Shown piece after piece: positions 47,346 through 59,940 of a stretch of 64,000 bases of DNA. Under the pieces are notes generated by a model. The model was not told where the DNA came from. It ran no database searches and was given only the letters and a program-made list of their open reading frames with translations. Source of the DNA: Talpa occidentalis. Its lineage: Eukaryota > Chordata > Mammalia > Eulipotyphla > Talpidae. The stretch's first letter is position 1, and each line of letters opens with the position of its first letter. A program made the position numbers and the translations under genes. The stretch spans positions 83,621,106-83,685,105 of the forward strand of contig NW_023601104.1 of the NCBI RefSeq assembly GCF_014898055.3, read 5' to 3'.

Positions 47346-47538
47346 CTTTTCTGTAGGGATGTCTTCATTTCCTAAGTATCTTTTCCACTTTATCCAGATG
47401 TTAAGGAAGCAATTAGGGGAGTGACTTGAAAAGTAAAACCTTTCTCTTTTCTCTTATACAAAAACTCTAACCATCTTCTGACCACCCTTTATGAGCTTTT
47501 TCCAGTATTTATTTAAGTGCATACATGTAAACATTTTA

Positions 47539-47839
47539 TTTTATTTTATTTATTTTTTTAAAGATTTATCTTTATTTATTTATTTTATTTATACAAGCAC
47601 TGGGTACAGTCAAAAGCGCTGGAGGGTGAGAGAATTCACCAGAGCCAGAGCGGGGAGCAGAGCAGGCAGAAGGACTGAAGTACACTGCTGAGGGGAGCAG
47701 CGGGCGGCAGGATAGGTCTGTGCGCCATGTGGGACCCTCCTCTGGTGGCCGGGGAGCAGCTGGGGATTGAACTTGCTCTGCAGAGGCTGCGGGCAGCTTC
47801 GCAACCCAGCGCTCAACCGCTGTGCCACCGGGGAGGCCC
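47539..47839 (-). mobile_element. tRNA-derived SINE, younger subfamily, 15-bp TSD
   Basis: Complete, from a long TTTA-rich tail through CACCAGAGCCAGAGCGGGG and GCTGTGCCACCGGGGAGGCC. Perfect 15-bp direct repeats CATGTAAACATTTTA flank it (47524-47538 and 47840-47854). Confidence 0.94.
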
Positions 47840-47854
47840 CATGTAAACATTTTA

Positions 47855-48640
47855 AATTCTGTTTTCATTCCAAACTGAATTCATAGATTTGCATCATCTA
47901 TTCAATTTTAGTTATTTCTAGTCTTACGAAATTATTTTTTTTAAATGAATCTTATAGTGCCTCCAAATGTGATAATTTTCTTAAGGAAAGGAGACATATC
48001 CTTAAATTATCTATCCATTAGTATCTCTTGTGCCTCTGGCCTCTGAAGTCGAATCTCTTTTCTCATGATGTGCATCCATACTCATCTGCATCAGAGGTCA
48101 TTTACCTCTCAGATCTGCATGCACTGTCTAGTCACTGGGGTGTTTCCAGTTCCTTTTGGTGCATCTATTACATAATTCCTAGACTCCTAGTAAAACAAGT
48201 TTATTCACTTTGGCATCCAAAGGTTATAACTCTGGCTTCTCTGTTTTAATAAATCTGTTTTGTGATCTTCTTTTTAGCTCCGATTGTGGATACACACCAT
48301 ACTTGTTCTTCAAGATTTCCATGATACCTCACAGATTCCTTACCTTCGTGAAGCAGAGTATTGCCTCATCATTTCCACCTTTTTCAGACATCAGTTTGTT
48401 ATGAACACTTCTTGATATGCATTTACCATAATTCACTCGCTGGCTTATGCCCTCTTTTCTCTATAAATCACCCTCAAATTTGTGTCTCTATTATATACAT
48501 TCCCCTTCTCTCTGTAAAAATGCTGCTTTTTGTTCTTTTTCCTTCCTACACATTTTGGTCATCTTGAGATTATTTAATTTGCTTCCTTTTTTCATTCTTT
48601 CACCACTAAACTTGAAAATGTTCTCCTTTAATGTTCTTTT

Positions 48641-48671
<31 letters not shown>

Positions 48672-50479
48672 ATTGTTTAGTGCCTTGTTCCTTTAATATT
48701 CCCCTGAATATTTTGTTACAGCCATTGGAAGTACAGGAACTTAGAATATTTTGGTTGTATGTGTCTCCCTATAACAAGAATGTGCTTTTTGGAATATGCA
48801 TAGATATACCCCTTTTCATCATAAGAATTATGAAAGATACAATCATAACAGCAACCAATATTAAGGGCTTACTAATGTTTGTTGTGATTTTAATCTATGC
48901 CAGTCCCTCTGCAAAGTGTTTTATTCAACAATATTCTCTGAAGCAGGTTCTCTTTACCCTTATAATTATAGATGCCAAAATTGAGTTTTGCCAATGAAAC
49001 TGTGAAGTCAGGACTCACTTTACTGAAGACCACATAATGAGCAAGAAACAGATTAGATCTTGTATTCAAACCAGACAATCTGACCTCAAAGTCCCTAAAA
49101 GTGAGACTTCCCACTCATATAAGCTTCATTTAGGCTTGTTACAGGACAAGACAAAAATGGAAGACCAACAGGGATCAGTCAAATGTTACCATCTAGGGAG
49201 ATGGCGGATGAAGCAACAAGGTGGAATCTGCCCATCAGAACAAAGCCGTCAGCCCTCAGCTGCGGCTGATGAAGAGGGGCTCAGAATTTGCTGGCGTTTC
49301 TGATTAGCCACGAAAACTATAATTCCAACCACCTTGTGTGTCAAAGTACCTATTAAAAAGTTGCATCTAATAAAAAGAAATGAACACGGTGCCAAAAAAC
49401 AAGACATCTGTGCATATGATGTCATCTGTGGCTTGTAATTAGAAGCTTCTCAGATAGGTAAGGATGTACCTGCCAAGGCCAGTGCAGTCTGCCCATCAAA
49501 CAGTGCATGTGTACTTGTTTATAGGCCATTCTCCCATTTTTAAGTCACACTGCGTTTCTGACGAAAGCAGTCAAACTATTCCAAAAAATAGTACTCTCAA
49601 TATACTCCCCTCTTTTCCTCTTCCTTCCCTGTTTAGAATGCTTCTTTTAAAATAGTTTGTTAAATTTATTTGACTGTATGATATATAGAGAAAAGAGTAT
49701 AAGCAATATATAAGCTATGAGGCAGAGTAATGGAAGATGTAACTATGAGCTCACATTTTAATTTAAATCCACTACATTACCTTTGTAGTATGATCAATTT
49801 TTTTGTGTTGGGGAACAGGAAAAAATCCTCACCCCTCTGGATTCTTTTCAGGTTGGACAATTAATCAAAACAACATCAGATAGCTTGACAAAGGAAAAAA
49901 CCAATTTTATAATATACGTTATTATTTGTAAAATAATACATGGAGGATTTGCATGGAAGTAAATTCCAAAGTAAAATGGGGATGAGCTAGGAATATATAG
50001 CCTGTGCCAAGGGAGCTAAAGCATTAAGGAGAGAGAATAAGGAGAATCACATGAGAAAGAAGGGGTAACTTTCTAGGAACACCTTGCCTCTGCATGTATC
50101 ATTTACATGAAGATAAGTTTCACTGATAAAAATCTAATTTTGAGAGATATACCTAAATGTAGTTAATCTTCATTCTTTAAGCAATTGTAACCATTTCAGC
50201 TGAAGCCCATAGGATCTCAATTTATCTTAGCTCCCTGTACCAACTTCAAACATATTGGAAATGACCTACTCTGGACATAACATTGAGAAAAACATAGGGG
50301 ACCCTTTTAACAATACCCAGAATATCTAATATTTCTCCAGTATGTACTGAAAATATACTACATATTCCTTTTTGTAGTTATTACTTCCTTGTTGCTCAAA
50401 ACTGGTTTATATCTGTGTCTCTAGTAATAATAAACTGTCTAGCTTTATGCTTTATAAAATGTCATTCTTTCTATAAACT
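47855..50479. other. AT-rich DNA with a MIR relic and an AT microsatellite; no gene
   Basis: An (AT)n run of about 26 bp lies near 48645-48670. A stretch at 49795-50290, beginning TGTTGGGGAACAGGAAAAAA, may be an old LTR, but I could not define its ends. No coding gene is seen. Confidence 0.5.
48840..49110 (-). mobile_element. MIR relic
   Basis: Reverse orientation: GGCTTACTAATGTTTGTTG, then ACCCTTATAATTATAGATGC, then CACATAATGAGCAAGAAACA, then TCAAACCAGACAATCTGACC. Order and spacing fit MIR, with high divergence. Confidence 0.6.
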
Positions 50480-50760
50480 TCTATATTATTTTGCTGCATG
50501 TTATGTTTCAAAGGTGCGTTTATGTTACCACTATTACAGTAGTTTTCAGTGCTGCATATTATTCCCTTGTATGAACACACCAAAATATCAATTTATTATT
50601 TAGGTGATTGACATTTATTTAATTTCCACATCTTCTAGGTACAATATTGCTAGTAATGTTTGTGTAACTATCTCCTAGGACTCCTTTGCAAAAGTTTTTC
50701 CAGGGAATCTGTTTTGCAATGAAAGGGCTGAATCATATAAATTTGTCACTTAGAGTGTGG
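50480..50760 (-). mobile_element. Ancient L1 3' region fragment
   Basis: TATTATTCCCTTGTATGAAC, GTGATTGACATTTATTTAAT, TTCTAGGTACAATATTGCTA and ATGAAAGGGCTGAATCATAT follow the reverse of the well-known L1 ORF2/3'UTR boundary region. Diverged. Confidence 0.65.
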
Positions 50761-52767
50761 CCTAAAGATCAGCATGGCAGGTAATTGTTCTGGATGCAGA
50801 ATTATAGGTTAAATCTGGATTAGAGCCTTTATTTTACCTAGATCCAGGATGCCAGAGTAGGATAGGTTTCCTATGATAATCTCCTTATTATATTTCATTT
50901 TATTTAATTATTTATTTATGCAACATAATAGTTCCAAGAGGATCATCATCTACAAAAAGCTTATTGCTGAGAACATTGACTCAATGTATGTATTTTGCAT
51001 CAAGTACTCAATGTATGTATTTTACATCAAATACTCTTTGATGTATTTTACCACTAAAGTGTTTATTTACTGCTTCTTTTAATTTTTCCTCTGGATACTA
51101 TTATATAATATATAAAACAATTGTCCCAAGCGGCCATTGTATGTAGATTGATAATACCTTGAACCATGTTTTCAGCAAAACTTAGGATGCCATTTCTATC
51201 AACCTAGAAGAAAAGCACATAAAGGTGATTTAACCTCATTTTCCTTTGAGACATTTTCTGTTTTTTCCTATAATGTGTTCATTGGTCATAGCTAAAGAGA
51301 TTTTTTTTTAAATATTTGGGGCAGTTAAGTTGCTATCAATTATGACTTATACAAGGGAAAACAGAAATATCGAGCACTTTGTCAGGGTCACAAATGTTAC
51401 TGCCTGGTCTGAAACTAAATTTTACACATAGTGTACCTTCTTGCTAAGATACTGTGTTTTTAATTTGTTAGATAATGTTTATTCCTAATGTCTAAGCCTA
51501 CTTGTTTTATCATAACAATTATTGTTATATAAGTTGTGCGTGGTCTGGAGACATTTCTCCCACATGCAGAACACTAAATAATCAAGCCTGATAGCATGAA
51601 TCTGTAACTAGTACTAATATAATCTACTAAATTCTAAATCAAAACACATTTTTGATGATGTATTTATATTTCAAATATTGAGAAAATTTTAAAATATTCC
51701 CCAAAATTTAATATAATTGTAACAAAAAAAATTTGTATTAGGTTAAAAAAAAGGAAGAAGAAATAATTTCTATTATTATTGAATAATCCTAAATCATTTA
51801 TTCTAACAGTTATTAATTATAAGGAGTATATTAACCTGACATATTGAATTAGCATGATTTTTGAAATTTGACCATAATGCAGTGGTATATTTGTTTTCTT
51901 TGCCTCATTAAAATGTATGTCATTTCCTTGACACCCATAGAACAAATTTCAGGAGACATGAGTGATCTTCCACTCATTCTTGTAAATAAATAGCTTTATC
52001 ATTGCTTCAAAGTACAAAGAAATAGCAAACTATAAAAAGCTATCAGTGTAGAATCTTTAAATGAACAATTCTAGTTATTAACAATTTCTTTGTCTTTCAT
52101 CATAGAGGAAGATGACTTTCTTTCCCCAAGTATCTTCTGTCCTACTTTGCTTTTCTCACTTTCTCTCCAATTCACATTATTAAAGGGAGAGAAGAGACAA
52201 ATAGGCAGAGAGTACTCCTTGCTTTTGAGTAAGATCTTATGCTGACTTGCTGTGCTCTATCCTATATGGCGTGTGAAACTGACAGCATTTCTTTTTCCTT
52301 TGTGAAGTTCTTCCATCACTCAGTTCATGGATATTTGTGATTTTTCTCTTAGTCACTGGCTTCCCAGAGCATCATTCCATTCCCTGCTGGAGACCCATTA
52401 ATCTCTGAAGAATCTTCTAGGGAAAGGCTAGAAACAGCTTCATGAAGCTGTCTCCCACATCTGGTCCACAGACAGGAATCATGCTTTATTACTTTGACAA
52501 GCTTTTGGCTCCTCCCTGATTTCTGCAGCTACTTCTCATTTGCCTGCACCCCTGACACCCTCTCTCTAGGATAAGGGTCAGATCCCTGCACACAGTGTCC
52601 CACCACGCTAATGAGAAAGGCCCTCAGATCTCCAGGGCTGTGTACAGCATCCTCTTCCTGGGATGAACTAGGAGGTGAGAAACCTTACAGGTGGGTGAGA
52701 GAGGAGGTTAAACTCTCTGCAGTGCAACATCAATCTTTCTTTAAAAAAATAAACAAAAACTCTTCCA
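50761..52767. other. AT-rich unique DNA, no gene seen
   Basis: No exon recognised; contains the 27-bp tandem repeat listed separately. Confidence 0.5.
50979..51032. repeat. 27-bp tandem duplication
   Basis: Two units starting ACTCAATGTATGTATTTT (50979-51005 and 51006-51032), differing at two positions, with a partial third unit after it. A local slippage product. Confidence 0.85.
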
Positions 52768-52832
52768 TGCTGCAGTGGCTGGTGACAGTTTGATGGTGCT
52801 GAGACCTAACCCTTTGCATCACCAGGTAGGCC
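52768..52832 (-). mobile_element. SINE head fragment
   Basis: Only the 5' head of a SINE is present in reverse orientation (GCTGCAGTGGCTGGTGACAG to TTGCATCACCAGGTAGGCCT). It is the first piece of a cluster of four SINE segments. Confidence 0.75.
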
Positions 52833-52839
52833 TCTGAGA

Positions 52840-53431
52840 ATTTTTTTTTTTAAGATTTATTTATTTGGGCCTCCCCGGTGGCGCAGTGGTTGAGCGCTGG
52901 GTTGCGAAGCTGCTCGCAGCCTCTGCAGCACCGTTTCAATCCCCGGCTGCTCCCCGGCCACCGGAGGAGGGTCCCACATGGCGCGCAGACCTCTCCTGCC
53001 GCCCGCTGCTCCCCTCAGCAGTGTACTTTGGTCCTTCTGCCTGCTCTGCTCCCCGCTCTGTCTCTGGTGAATTCTCTCACCCTCCCGCGCTTCTGACTGT
53101 ACCCAGTGCATGTATAAACAAAAACAAACAAATAAATAAATAAATAAAACATGCCTCTATTAAAAAAAAAAAAAAAGATTTATTTATTTATTTATACAAG
53201 CACTGGGTACAGTCAGAAGTGCGGGAGGGTGAGAGAATTCACCAGAGCCAGAGCCGGGAATAGAACAGGCAGACTGATGAAGTACGTTGCTGAGGGGAGC
53301 AGTGGGCAGCAGGAGAGGTCTGTGCGCCGTGTGGGACCCTCCCCCAGCGGCTGGGGATTGAACTGGTGCTGCAGAGTCTGTGGGCATCTTGGCAACCCAG
53401 CGCTCAACTGCTGCACCACTGGGGAGGCCCT
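52840..53431 (-). mobile_element. tRNA-derived SINE, younger subfamily, interrupted by a plus-strand SINE
   Basis: A T-run with TAAGATTTATTTATTT at 52840-52866 looks like the start of a minus-strand SINE. After the plus-strand SINE (52868-53147) a second AAGATTTATTTATTTATTTA begins at about 53175 and runs on through CACCAGAGCCAGAGCC to CACTGGGGAGGCCC. The simplest reading is one SINE with another inserted in its tail. Two separate tails cannot be excluded. Confidence 0.75.
52868..53147 (+). mobile_element. tRNA-derived SINE, younger subfamily
   Basis: Well preserved: GGCCTCCCCGGTGGCGCAGT head, GCTGCTCCCCGGCCACCGGA block, GCTGCTCCCCTCAGCAGTGT core and a long TAAA-type tail. Confidence 0.93.
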
Positions 53432-53439
53432 CTACATGA

Positions 53440-53667
53440 GATTTTTAAGATCATGTGTGTGTAAGAGGATTCACCAGAGACAGAGTGGGGAACAGAACAG
53501 TTGGATTGACTGAAATACGCTGCTGAGGGGAGCAGCTGGTGAGACAGGAGAGGTCTGCTGTGCCATGTGGGTCACCTCCCTGGCCAGGGATCGAACTTGT
53601 GCTGCAGTAGCTGTGGAGAGCTTCAGAGTGGTGAGACATAACCCCTTGTACCACCAGGGAGGCACCT
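53440..53667 (-). mobile_element. tRNA-derived SINE, older subfamily, shortened tail
   Basis: Begins within the GTGTAAGAGGATTCACCAG segment and continues through CTGCTGAGGGGAGCAGCTGG to CCACCAGGGAGGC. The usual AT-rich tail is degraded. Confidence 0.88.
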
Positions 53668-54459
53668 AAAAATTGTGGTCTTTAAAAATAGGAGAGCACA
53701 CACATACTCTCTCACCCATGTTCCCCAAGGAATTAATCAAATTAATGAATCAAAAGGCACAAAGATTAGAGGAGCTAAAACTTTGTTTCTAATTAATATT
53801 CAAACAACTTTTTTCTGTTTTTGATGACAAATTCCTTTAAATCCTATTAACTACAATAAATAAAGTTGTAGGGCCAGTAACAATGACTGATTAATTGTGC
53901 ATTATGATCTGTAAATAATACAAATTCTCAAAAACTCAATTGCATACCTATAGGAAAAATAATGAAGAGTTAAAAGGAAAGTTCCCAAGTTGATTTTTTG
54001 AAACCAAAGTTTCCATATCCGACATATTTGGGTATGGAACACACGTGATAGACTTGCTGCCCATGATGATGGGGACTGCATGCAAGAGACTAAAATAAAA
54101 CTGAAGTAACAATCAGCAAATTCTTTTACAAGAATCCTAATAGCAATTCTGTTGTAACTAATTCTTGTCGATAATTGATTTTGTTCTTTAAGCTCACAAT
54201 AGAGTTTTTGCAATTGTCGATTCTCAGCGTTTTGTAGTTGTGATTGTGATCAGTGAATCATATCTGACTTAATCTAAGGAATGATTATTCTTTACAATAG
54301 AGAAGCTAGAAGAGCTTGATGCTATTTGAATGCTTCTAAAGCCTTATTTCAACACTTCTCAAATTGAACTTTCTATTTTCTTCTGGAAATGTGCTCTTCT
54401 TTTTATATTTGTCGTCTCCATCAATACCAATACATTACCTTCCTTCTGACCAGCAAACC
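53668..54459. other. AT-rich unique DNA, no gene seen
   Basis: Nothing recognised. Confidence 0.5.
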
Positions 54460-54660
54460 TAGACAGTTCAGGGTTATTGTTGACACTGGCTTTCCTGTCA
54501 ACAGCCACATTTAATGGATCAATTATACTCTGAAAACTCTTTCATGCCTTCCCTTTCTTACCACCACCAGACAAATCTTTTGTCATCTTTTCCTACTGCA
54601 ATAATCTTCTGACTGACCTTCCCATCTTAGCTCTACTGTAATACTACTATATCTTTCTAA
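54460..54660 (+). mobile_element. L2-like relic
   Basis: TCAGGGTTATTGTTGACACT, then CTACTGCAATAATCTTCTGA, then CTGACCTTCCCATCTTAGC follow the same ancient LINE segment as 40690-41240, at a more 3' position. Confidence 0.5.
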
Positions 54661-55289
54661 AAAAATAATGTGTTTACATTGATTTCTAAGTTAAAAAAAA
54701 TTTAACTAGCTATTTTTAAAGGCATAGATGTGTCTCAATTGTAATCTAGCCTACTGGCTGCCTCTAGCCAGCAACACAGTTTTTGTTTTTGTTTTTGTTT
54801 TTTGGTCCATGGTATTTAAAAAAATATTGGCCAACAACTAATCATTTAAATAATTAATTTCTGATATTTACTGCTTTCCTGGGGCTGGGGGGAAACTACT
54901 GACAACAATGAGTTACCATTTTTCCAGCCAGGCTGAAGTGCTGTTCTCACATTCCCCAAAATGCAAGGTGTCTCAATTTTTTACTGCAGTCCCCACCACT
55001 CCCTATTGTTCCATGTCTCCTAGCAATGAGGGCATTCCTCAGTGTTGCTTATCATAACAATTTTTTGAGCTTCTCTTATACCCAGTCCACTTTCACAATT
55101 GTATTCCATATATTCCAAGCATAGTATCAAGTCCTTATAAGCTGGCTTCATTCTCCTCTTCTCATTTTATCTTCTTGTATTGCCCATTTTCACTTCCATC
55201 ATCAAGTTGCTCTATGTTCCTAGAAGATGCACAGTGCAGGATTTAGAATGCAGGGAAGAAGACTTCATGTCAGGGGTTGGATATAGCTT
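54661..55289. other. Unique DNA with short GTTTTT run
   Basis: Low complexity near 54778-54801; no gene. Confidence 0.5.
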
Positions 55290-55470
55290 TTTTTTTTAAT
55301 AGCTCTGTTATTTAGAACAAAACAACTAACATCTTCATGCTTGGGTATTTGATTTGTAAAGTGGAGACAATAACACCTTTGTCATATGTTTATACTGAGG
55401 ATTTGAAAGAGTTAATACATAGGAAGCCTTTAGCACTTTGCAAATGCTCAGCAAATTATCTTCTGAATGT
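55290..55470 (+). mobile_element. MIR relic
   Basis: TTGATTTGTAAAGTGGAGAC, AATAACACCTTTGTCATATG, GAAAGAGTTAATACATAGGA and GCACTTTGCAAATGCTCAG follow the forward MIR 3' half. Confidence 0.75.
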
Positions 55471-56089
55471 CTGGTTGAATGCTATTCAAATATTCAATTT
55501 TTAGAAAAAGTTTGTGACTTAAAGAAAAGTGAATCAATGGATGTCTTTTTCATTAACCCAGGAATTATAAGCCGAATTAACCATAAAGAGAATAATATAT
55601 AATTCACTTCCTGGAGATTTTTTTTTTAAATGTAGAAATTAAAGAATTTTTCTAAGGACAAATAATATGGCAGGCCAAGGGTGAGACTAACAACACTGTA
55701 ACTCTGAACTTGTGCCTCCTTTTCTCTTTGATAAACCCAGGAGGAGTAGCCACATTCAAATGACAGAGCTTCTGAAAGGCGTTAAGACTGGAATCACATC
55801 CACCACACCACAGGGAGGGGCAAAATGAAGCAACAACCACATTGTTGGACACTTTTCCTGTCTTCTCAGTCAGCATAGTTGCATCACAAGCTGGCAATAT
55901 GTATTTTCTGAGTAAATATTCAAGGACAATTGTGTAATATGCCTAAGGTCATATGGCAATATGGAACCATTATTTCAAACTGGAATCTTCTGAGTTCCTT
56001 TCCTGGTATCCTTTCATTTTAGTACGCTGCATGATTGAATGACTCCTCATTAGTAATCTGTACATGTTAGCTCCAACTCTGAGTCACTC
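55471..56089. other. Unique DNA, no gene seen
   Basis: The minus frame at 55652-55897 has no recognisable domain. Confidence 0.5.
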
Positions 56090-56670
56090 ATATTTCATCA
56101 AGCATCTCCTAAAATCCCAACCTTACATATTTCACTTCACACCTGGAAGTGTTTTCTATGACATCTATTCATCTTTATTTTTTAAAAGAGATTGATTTAT
56201 TTATGCATACAAGAAGTGGGGTATAGACCAGAGGTGCGAAGGTTGAGAGGATTCACCAGAGAGAGTGGGGAGCAGAACAAGCAGATGTGCTGAAATACAC
56301 TGCTGAGAGGAGCAGCAGGGGAGACAGGAGAGGTCTGCTGTTCCCTGTGGGTCAACTCCCTGGCGGGGGATCGAACTCAAGCTGTAGAGATGACTGTGCT
56401 GAGACTTAATCACTAGGCCACCAAGGGGGCCCCAACTTCTATCCATCCTTAAAACACAGCTGAAGTGCTTTATCCCCTGTCCCTCTCTTTTGGGCAGGTA
56501 CCCATGTCTTTGGTCTCTTTACCCATCTTCATGCCCTTCCCATGGAGTTTGTTATACTCTGCTCTTATTGCCATTTGCAGAACAGCATCAGGGAGGTAAA
56601 TTTGCCCCATTGTCTTTTTTGGCAGAATAAGCAGCAAATTAGTGTATATTTGTTGAACAAATGTGTGAAA
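56090..56670 (+). mobile_element. L2-like relic interrupted by a SINE
   Basis: The flanks of the SINE at 56178 read as one ancient LINE: TTCACTTCACACCTGGAAGT to the left, then CTTAAAACACAGCTGAAGTG and TTTGTTATACTCTGCTC to the right, ending TATATTTGTTGAACAAATG. Confidence 0.45.
56178..56435 (-). mobile_element. tRNA-derived SINE, older subfamily
   Basis: Complete with GAGATTGATTTATTTATGCA tail and GGCCACCAAGGGGGCC head. Imperfect 16-bp direct repeats (CATCTATTCATCTTTA and CTTCTATCCATCCTTA) flank it. Confidence 0.9.
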
Positions 56671-59009
56671 CAAAAGACACATGAGTCGGTGGAATTATGG
56701 ACATAGATCCTAAGGTAGAGTCAGCAAATTGCCAGCCTCATGAAACAGCTTATTGCCAAGGATCCGCTGCTGTCTGTTCATAACACTTACCCTTATGTCT
56801 CGAGGCTCCCTCCTCGGCCCAATAGACAGAAATGATTCATTCCCAGTGGAACTTTCTACCTGTGCTCTAGGCTATTTTTTCCACTTTCTATTACAAACTT
56901 ACTTTGCTACTACTCTCAATTTTCTTTTTGTGCTAGCTCTGGGCACTTTTTCAAGATCTAAAAACTTTTAATTTAAGTAGAGGTTTGTAGTTTCTCCCCA
57001 AACTAAGAACCAACATTTGACAACAAAAGGAGGTGTTTCAGCAGTAGTTGATCATGAAATATATGTTCTCTAGCCACCACATTGCTATTGTCAAGTGCTC
57101 TTGAGAATTTAGGTTAAAAAAATACATCCATGTGGGAGGTTTGGATCAGAAGCCTAGAAGGTGCAAGTTGAGAGAATCTCTAAGTACTGAAAAATGTAAA
57201 AGTAATTGGAACATCAGATTTGAGTGTGAAACCTATTTCTTTGGAGAAGGAAGAGGGATACATTTTTTATTTCCAGTCTCAGACTATCTCATAAGAAAGT
57301 AAACCCAAGACTAGGTGAGAATTGTGTGGCTTCATTCTGTCAAAACATATTGCTACTTATAGGCTTAGGGATGCTGCCAATAAAATATTTCTTCAACCCC
57401 TGAGGTTCTACAAGAATAGACTCTTGGATAAGATTATTGTTAACAGCACAAGTGTTGATATAGCCACAAGTTAATAGCTACTGGCAAACAGCAGCCTTTT
57501 TTGTTCTGTATGAATAGTTCTTCCTCCACTAGTCTGCCAAACTAAGCACATTTGGTGTGTTTTCAAAGTGGCACACAGGAGGTCGATTCATTAATCATTC
57601 TCAAATAGTGGGAAACAGAGGCTCCTGTCTTGGAAGCCACTGGAAATGTAATCCTTTCTGTTTTCATTTTTAAACTAATAGGTGATATCCCCCCCTCCAA
57701 AAAAAAAAAAAATTTTCTTCCTTCCTTTTCTTGCTTCCTCCAGGGCCTTTGGATTTCTCATCTGTCTACATTAGAATTCAGATGACTGTCACCTTTAAGA
57801 ATATCATTGTGTGGGACAGGAGAAGAGAGAGCATGTTTTAAAAATCATAATTGTGTCTGTTCACAACTAATGTAAAAAACACCTCATTTAAATTGATCTT
57901 TCAAGCTTTCCCCCACGAAGAAAGACACTTCTCAGGGAGGATTGGTCTGCTTGCTTAGAGTTTGGCAATCACATACCTACTTGTCTTAGAGAGTTGGGAC
58001 ATAAACGAAGCTAACTTAAAAACTTCCTGATTTTGGAGCTGATCTTCAGGCATGGGATTTGGTGGCAGATTGAGTTGGGTGGGAGATCTGGCTCCTACTC
58101 TAGCTAATGATGAGACTGTGGGCAACTCACATCACTTCTCAAAGCTTTCCTTCTCTCTTCTCTAAAATGCATGTAATTATAGAACTTAAATTCTGGGGGA
58201 GTTGCAAGGCTAAATTGGGTAGTAGATGTGAAATATCTTAACACAGGAAGGAAATTTCTTTGGAATCATCTCTCCTCCACCTCCTCTTCTTCCCCGTTTT
58301 ATTCTTTTTCCTTCTTTTTTTCTCTTCCTCTTCTCATTCCTTCTTCATTTCCCACACCTGAAGCATTCCTTTATCCTACCTTCTGTGCATTCTGCCAGGA
58401 AATGGCACATTTTTGAATTTATGTGGGTCTCTAAGCAATGAACGGCCAGTCGTCTTCTAGCCTGAATTCTATTTACATCAAAAATAAACTAATTTTTGTA
58501 TGATTTTCCCCCCCTGAGGCTTCTCACTGGAAAGGACTCCAGATTTTGGATAGCACTGGTGCAGCTGGCTTTTTGTTTGATAGAGGGAATCACAGAGCTG
58601 CACATCAAGTGTCACAGCAGATGGAACACAAGAGCCTTTCCTCTCTGCTCTGCCGATCGCCACAAAATGTCCTGTTTGTTTTGAAGGTCAAAGAGAATTC
58701 TGAGTCATAATTGAACACAGAACAAATAATGCTTGCCTGCTTTAGAGTCAAGGCCCCCAATGCTGATCAGGCCACTGGCTCTGACACTTTGTTTATTTGC
58801 ATGAGAATATAAGACTCAAATGTTTAATTGATTTTGAGCCTTTACAATCTGCAGTGTTATTTTTCTTTATAAACATTGCCCTGTCCAATCCTAACTTCGC
58901 CGTCACTGTCCAGTTTTCCTGTTGTCTTCAACCATCTTCATGCCTTCAGCTAAATCCACAGAACATGTATCTCATCCTCACCACACTCATATTTAAAGCA
59001 ATCAAACAG
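56671..59009. other. Unique DNA with one MIR relic; no gene
   Basis: No coding signature in 2.3 kb. The MIR relic is at 58075-58245. A C/A-rich run (CCCCCCTCC then A14) lies near 57690-57712. Confidence 0.5.
58075..58245 (+). mobile_element. MIR relic
   Basis: CTGGCTCCTACTCTAGCTAA, GACTGTGGGCAACTCACATC, CTCTAAAATGCATGTAATTA and GGTAGTAGATGTGAAATATC follow the forward MIR order. Confidence 0.65.
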
Positions 59010-59277
59010 GGCCTCCCTGGTGGTGCAAGGGGTTAAGCATCATAACTATGAAGCAATTCACAGCCACTGCAGCACAAGTTCGATCCCCTGCCAGGGAGCT
59101 GACCCACAGGGCACAGCCGACCTCTCCTGACTTGCTCCCTTCTCCCCTCGGCAGTGTATTTCAGTCAATCTGCCTGTTCTGTTCCCCACTCTGTCTCTGG
59201 TGAATCCTCTCACCCCCACCTCTGGCCTATACCCCAGCTCTTGTATGCATAAATAAATAAATCTTAAAAAAAATAAA
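59010..59277 (+). mobile_element. tRNA-derived SINE, older subfamily
   Basis: GGCCTCCCTGGTGGTGCAAG head and CTTGTATGCATAAATAAATA tail. The direct repeat CAATCAAACA occurs at 58999-59008 and 59279-59288. Confidence 0.92.
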
Positions 59278-59427
59278 TCAATCAAACAAAACCACTTGGG
59301 GGGACAACTATCTTTCATTGAATTCTCTCTTGTTTCCAGGAATCCATTCTGCAATTCTCATTTCCTTCATTGTCCGTGACTTTCTGCCCATGTGTGTTCG
59401 TCCTTACAGTGTAACCTTCTTTCTCTT

Positions 59428-59912
<485 letters not shown>

Positions 59913-59940
59913 TAGAATCTACTACTTCTTTTTGATTTAG

